Below, in pieces: positions 61,762-64,000 of a stretch of DNA of 64,000 bases. A program made the position numbers and the translations under genes. Numbering within the stretch: position 1 is the stretch's first letter; every line of letters starts with the position of its first letter. Location of the stretch: positions 1 to 64,000 of the forward strand of contig CANFOL010000012.1 in NCBI GenBank assembly GCA_947448695.1. Reading direction: 5' to 3'. The notes below the pieces were generated by a model. The model was not told the origin of the DNA and ran no database searches. It worked only from the letters and a program-made list of their open reading frames with translations. The stretch is from Burkholderiaceae bacterium (GTDB lineage: Bacteria > Pseudomonadota > Gammaproteobacteria > Burkholderiales > Burkholderiaceae).

Positions 61762-63501
61762 ATGCTATTTCTTTACAGTCGGTTGAACTTTTTAAAAAAT
61801 ACCTTTTTTATACTTATTAAAAGTATAAAAAAAATAGTCTTATTGTTGATTTTTTCTGCCAATTTTTCTTTTGCAGCACCAGATGCAGGTTCTATCCAAC
61901 AGCAGATTGAGCGCGAGCGAGACTCTACCCAAGCTTTTCCTAGATCTACTATTGTTGAAAAAGAAAAACCCCAATTAGCCAATAAGCCTTTAATCGGCCC
62001 CACCTTCACGGTTCGTGAATTTATTTTTGAGGGGAATACTCTATTAGGTAGTGATCAGCTATCAAGCTCATTAGCCACATGTTTAAATAGAGAAATTGAT
62101 TTTCAAGGCTTGAAATCTTGTGGGGTCTTAGTCACCGAGGAGTACCAATCTTTGGGTTGGGTGGCAAAAGCTGTGATTCCTCCGCAGGATGTTATTGATG
62201 GTAAGGTTGTCGTCAAAATTATCGAAGCCCGTTTTGGCGGCGTTACTATTGTTGGTCCCCTTCCTCAAAGGGTACGTGATACTCACTTATTGAAAATCTT
62301 TGATAACTATCAAAAAACTGATGATTTGCTAAATATGAATGAGCTTGATAGGGCTCTGCTTTTAGCCGATGATCTACCGGGAGTAGGTGTGACCGGAAAT
62401 TTAGATCAAGGTGAAACCGACGGATTAACAAACTTAGTCCTTCAACTCGCAGATGAGCCTCTTGTTACAGGGAATGCTTCATTGGATAATTTCGGCTCCA
62501 CATCTACAGGATTAAATCGCGCAAATGCTAACTTCATAGTTAATAGCCCTCTAAGAATTGGGGACTTGTTAAACATTAATACAATGGCATCTCAAGGAAC
62601 TCGTTATATTCGCGTTGAAGAAACTGTCCCGGTAGGTTACAGCGGTTTAAGGGTTGGTGTAAATGCATCTCACTTGCAATATCAATTGACAGATGCCCAG
62701 TTTTCCACTCTTGGAGCAAATGGTCTTTCTCAAACGGTTGGCTTATCTGCTGATTTTCCTGTAATCAGGACTCGCCAAAAAAATCTTAACGCCACCTTTA
62801 ATTTTGATAATAAATTTTACTTAAACCAAGCTAATGGTTCTACAACTTCTGACTATTCCAGTCGTTCGGTCTCTTTTGGAGTCAATGGAAATACTTTTGA
62901 TGAGTTTCTTGGCGGTGGAGCAAATTATGCTTCCCTTACGTGGACTGTGGGATATCTTGACTTAAATGGATCAGGGAATCAGTTAAGTGATTCCATTACA
63001 GCGAACACTCAGGGAAATTTTACGAAGGCTCGTTACTCGATTAGTCGTCAACAGAAGTTAACCCCCGAGTTGTCTGCTTATGCCAATTTTACTGGTCAGA
63101 TGACTCAGCGTAACTTAGACTCTTCCGAGAGTTTTTATCTCGGCGGGATCACTGGTGTCCGGGCCTATCCAACCAGTGAAGGCCGTGGTTCTCAAGGGCA
63201 ATTGTTAAATCTTGAATTACGAAGACAATTACCAAACGGATTTAATTTTTCAGGTTTTTTTGATTGGGGACGCGTTACGACTTATCCGAATAATAGCTTT
63301 ACTGGATCTCCAAACCCTAATGAATTTGATTTAAAAGGTTATGGCTTATCCTTAACTTGGCAAACAAATTCTGGCGCTACTCTTAAAGGCTTATGGGCAA
63401 GACGTTATGGAGAAAACCCAAATCCTGGAATATATGGAACTGATCAGGACGGAACTTTAGTAGTTAATCGATTTTGGTTAAGCGCTTCACTTACATTCTA
63501 A
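61762..63501 (+). CDS. Two-partner secretion transporter (TpsB, ShlB/FhaC/HecB family)
   Basis: 579 residues. After a signal peptide (hydrophobic IVLLLIFSANFSFAA) come POTRA domains (first from FTVREFIFEGNTLLG, second from GKVVVKIIEARFGGVTI) and a 16-strand outer-membrane barrel ending ...WLSASLTF. The conserved TpsB loop motif appears as GGITGVRAYPTSEGRGSQG. It exports the TpsA protein encoded immediately downstream. No clear ribosome binding site precedes ATG 61762, so the start is tentative. Confidence 0.94.
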   Translation: MLFLYSRLNFLKNTFFILIKSIKKIVLLLIFSANFSFAAPDAGSIQQQIERERDSTQAFPRSTIVEKEKPQLANKPLIGPTFTVREFIFEGNTLLGSDQLSSSLATCLNREIDFQGLKSCGVLVTEEYQSLGWVAKAVIPPQDVIDGKVVVKIIEARFGGVTIVGPLPQRVRDTHLLKIFDNYQKTDDLLNMNELDRALLLADDLPGVGVTGNLDQGETDGLTNLVLQLADEPLVTGNASLDNFGSTSTGLNRANANFIVNSPLRIGDLLNINTMASQGTRYIRVEETVPVGYSGLRVGVNASHLQYQLTDAQFSTLGANGLSQTVGLSADFPVIRTRQKNLNATFNFDNKFYLNQANGSTTSDYSSRSVSFGVNGNTFDEFLGGGANYASLTWTVGYLDLNGSGNQLSDSITANTQGNFTKARYSISRQQKLTPELSAYANFTGQMTQRNLDSSESFYLGGITGVRAYPTSEGRGSQGQLLNLELRRQLPNGFNFSGFFDWGRVTTYPNNSFTGSPNPNEFDLKGYGLSLTWQTNSGATLKGLWARRYGENPNPGIYGTDQDGTLVVNRFWLSASLTF

Positions 63502-63505
63502 TCAT

Positions 63506-64000
63506 ATGATGCCAATTTTTGCAGACAACTCGTACCGGCAAGTTCGGAAAATTACCCAAAAAATTCTCTTTGGGTGGATTACTGCTATTGCCGTGAGTTT
63601 GGTGGGCTTGTCTTTACAAATTGCGATCTCAGCTACGCTACCCCCACCGGCTGTTAATCAGTTACCGACTGGAGCCAAGGTTGCATCTGGAACCGTTAAT
63701 TTTTCCCAAACACAGACTCCAACAAGTGCATCGCTTAATGTTACCCAATCGACCAACAATGCAATTATTAATTGGGGTACTTTTAATTTAGGAGCCAAAG
63801 CAAGCGTCAATTTTATTCAGCCAAACCAATCAAGTGCTGTTTTAAATCGAGTGTTAGATTCGAATCCTAGTCAAATTTATGGCAATATCAGTTCAAATGG
63901 CCAAGTCTTTTTTACAAATCCGAATGGCATCTATTTTGGTCCTTCAGCAAGCGTATCTGTCGGGAGTTTTTTAGCAACGTCTAGCAGTATTTTAGATAAA
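63506..64000 (+). CDS. Two-partner secretion exoprotein (TpsA), N-terminal part
   Basis: 165 codons are present before the window ends. A long N-terminal extension and signal (RQVRKITQKILFGWITAIAV and onward) is followed by the TPS secretion domain: LPTGAKVASGTVNFSQ, then NWGTFNLGAKASVNFIQPNQ, VLNRVLDSNPSQIYGNI and the NPNGI motif (FFTNPNGIYFGPSASV). The full protein is probably a large filamentous haemagglutinin- or adhesin-like repeat protein. It starts 4 nt after tpsB; ATG 63506 and 63509 are both possible. Confidence 0.94.
   Translation, partial: MMPIFADNSYRQVRKITQKILFGWITAIAVSLVGLSLQIAISATLPPPAVNQLPTGAKVASGTVNFSQTQTPTSASLNVTQSTNNAIINWGTFNLGAKASVNFIQPNQSSAVLNRVLDSNPSQIYGNISSNGQVFFTNPNGIYFGPSASVSVGSFLATSSSILDK

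Overview
The window comes from a low-to-moderate GC betaproteobacterium, most likely of the order Burkholderiales. The evidence is the gene order thrS-infC-rpmI-rplT-pheS-pheT-ihfA-merR-like gene-tRNA-Pro and the many periplasmic Bug receptors of the tripartite tricarboxylate transporter type, a family greatly expanded in Bordetella, Cupriavidus, Polynucleobacter and relatives. I cannot fix the genus from sequence alone.

Layout. 1-4000: a cut-off reverse-strand gene start, a small hypothetical gene, a periplasmic alkylsulfatase, a decayed ATPase remnant next to a long perfect hairpin, and an arylmalonate decarboxylase-like enzyme. 4000-11675: a conserved translation block, with infC starting at a rare ATC codon, ending in a tRNA-Pro(GGG) gene. 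11676-20440: an AT-rich integrated element. An 18-bp copy of the tRNA 3' end at 20423-20440 marks its far end, and matching pairs of 10-bp repeats lie just inside both ends. It carries a tyrosine integrase, a restriction-modification operon (unknown protein, BglII-like endonuclease, C5-cytosine methyltransferase), a gene behind a highly structured leader, an unknown four-gene operon led by a ribbon-helix-helix protein, and a serine recombinase.

20700-46270 is a catabolic region: seven Bug receptors interleaved with enzymes acting on carboxylic or aromatic acids (aldo-keto reductase, alpha/beta hydrolase, VOC proteins, amidohydrolase, 2-hydroxyacid dehydrogenase, MmgE/PrpD, three enolase-superfamily enzymes, a Tat-exported molybdenum hydroxylase, an FAD monooxygenase, a ketopantoate reductase-like protein). 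An eighth receptor sits with a CocE-type hydrolase at 52.6-55.4 kb. No TctA/TctB membrane subunits are present, so the receptors must use permeases encoded elsewhere. Several are spaced for translational coupling to the enzyme that probably uses the imported compound.

46295-51409 holds a MoxR-DUF58-VWA (Bat-like) cluster with a trypsin-like protease and a divergent second VWA gene. 51-56.4 kb has small membrane or lipoprotein genes, the CocE/Bug pair and an outer-membrane MetA-type porin. 56.4-58.6 kb is a histidine kinase plus FixJ-like regulator, followed by two divergent EamA-type exporters. After about 1 kb without a convincing gene, but with two well-formed palindromes, a two-partner secretion system begins (TpsB complete, TpsA cut by the window end).
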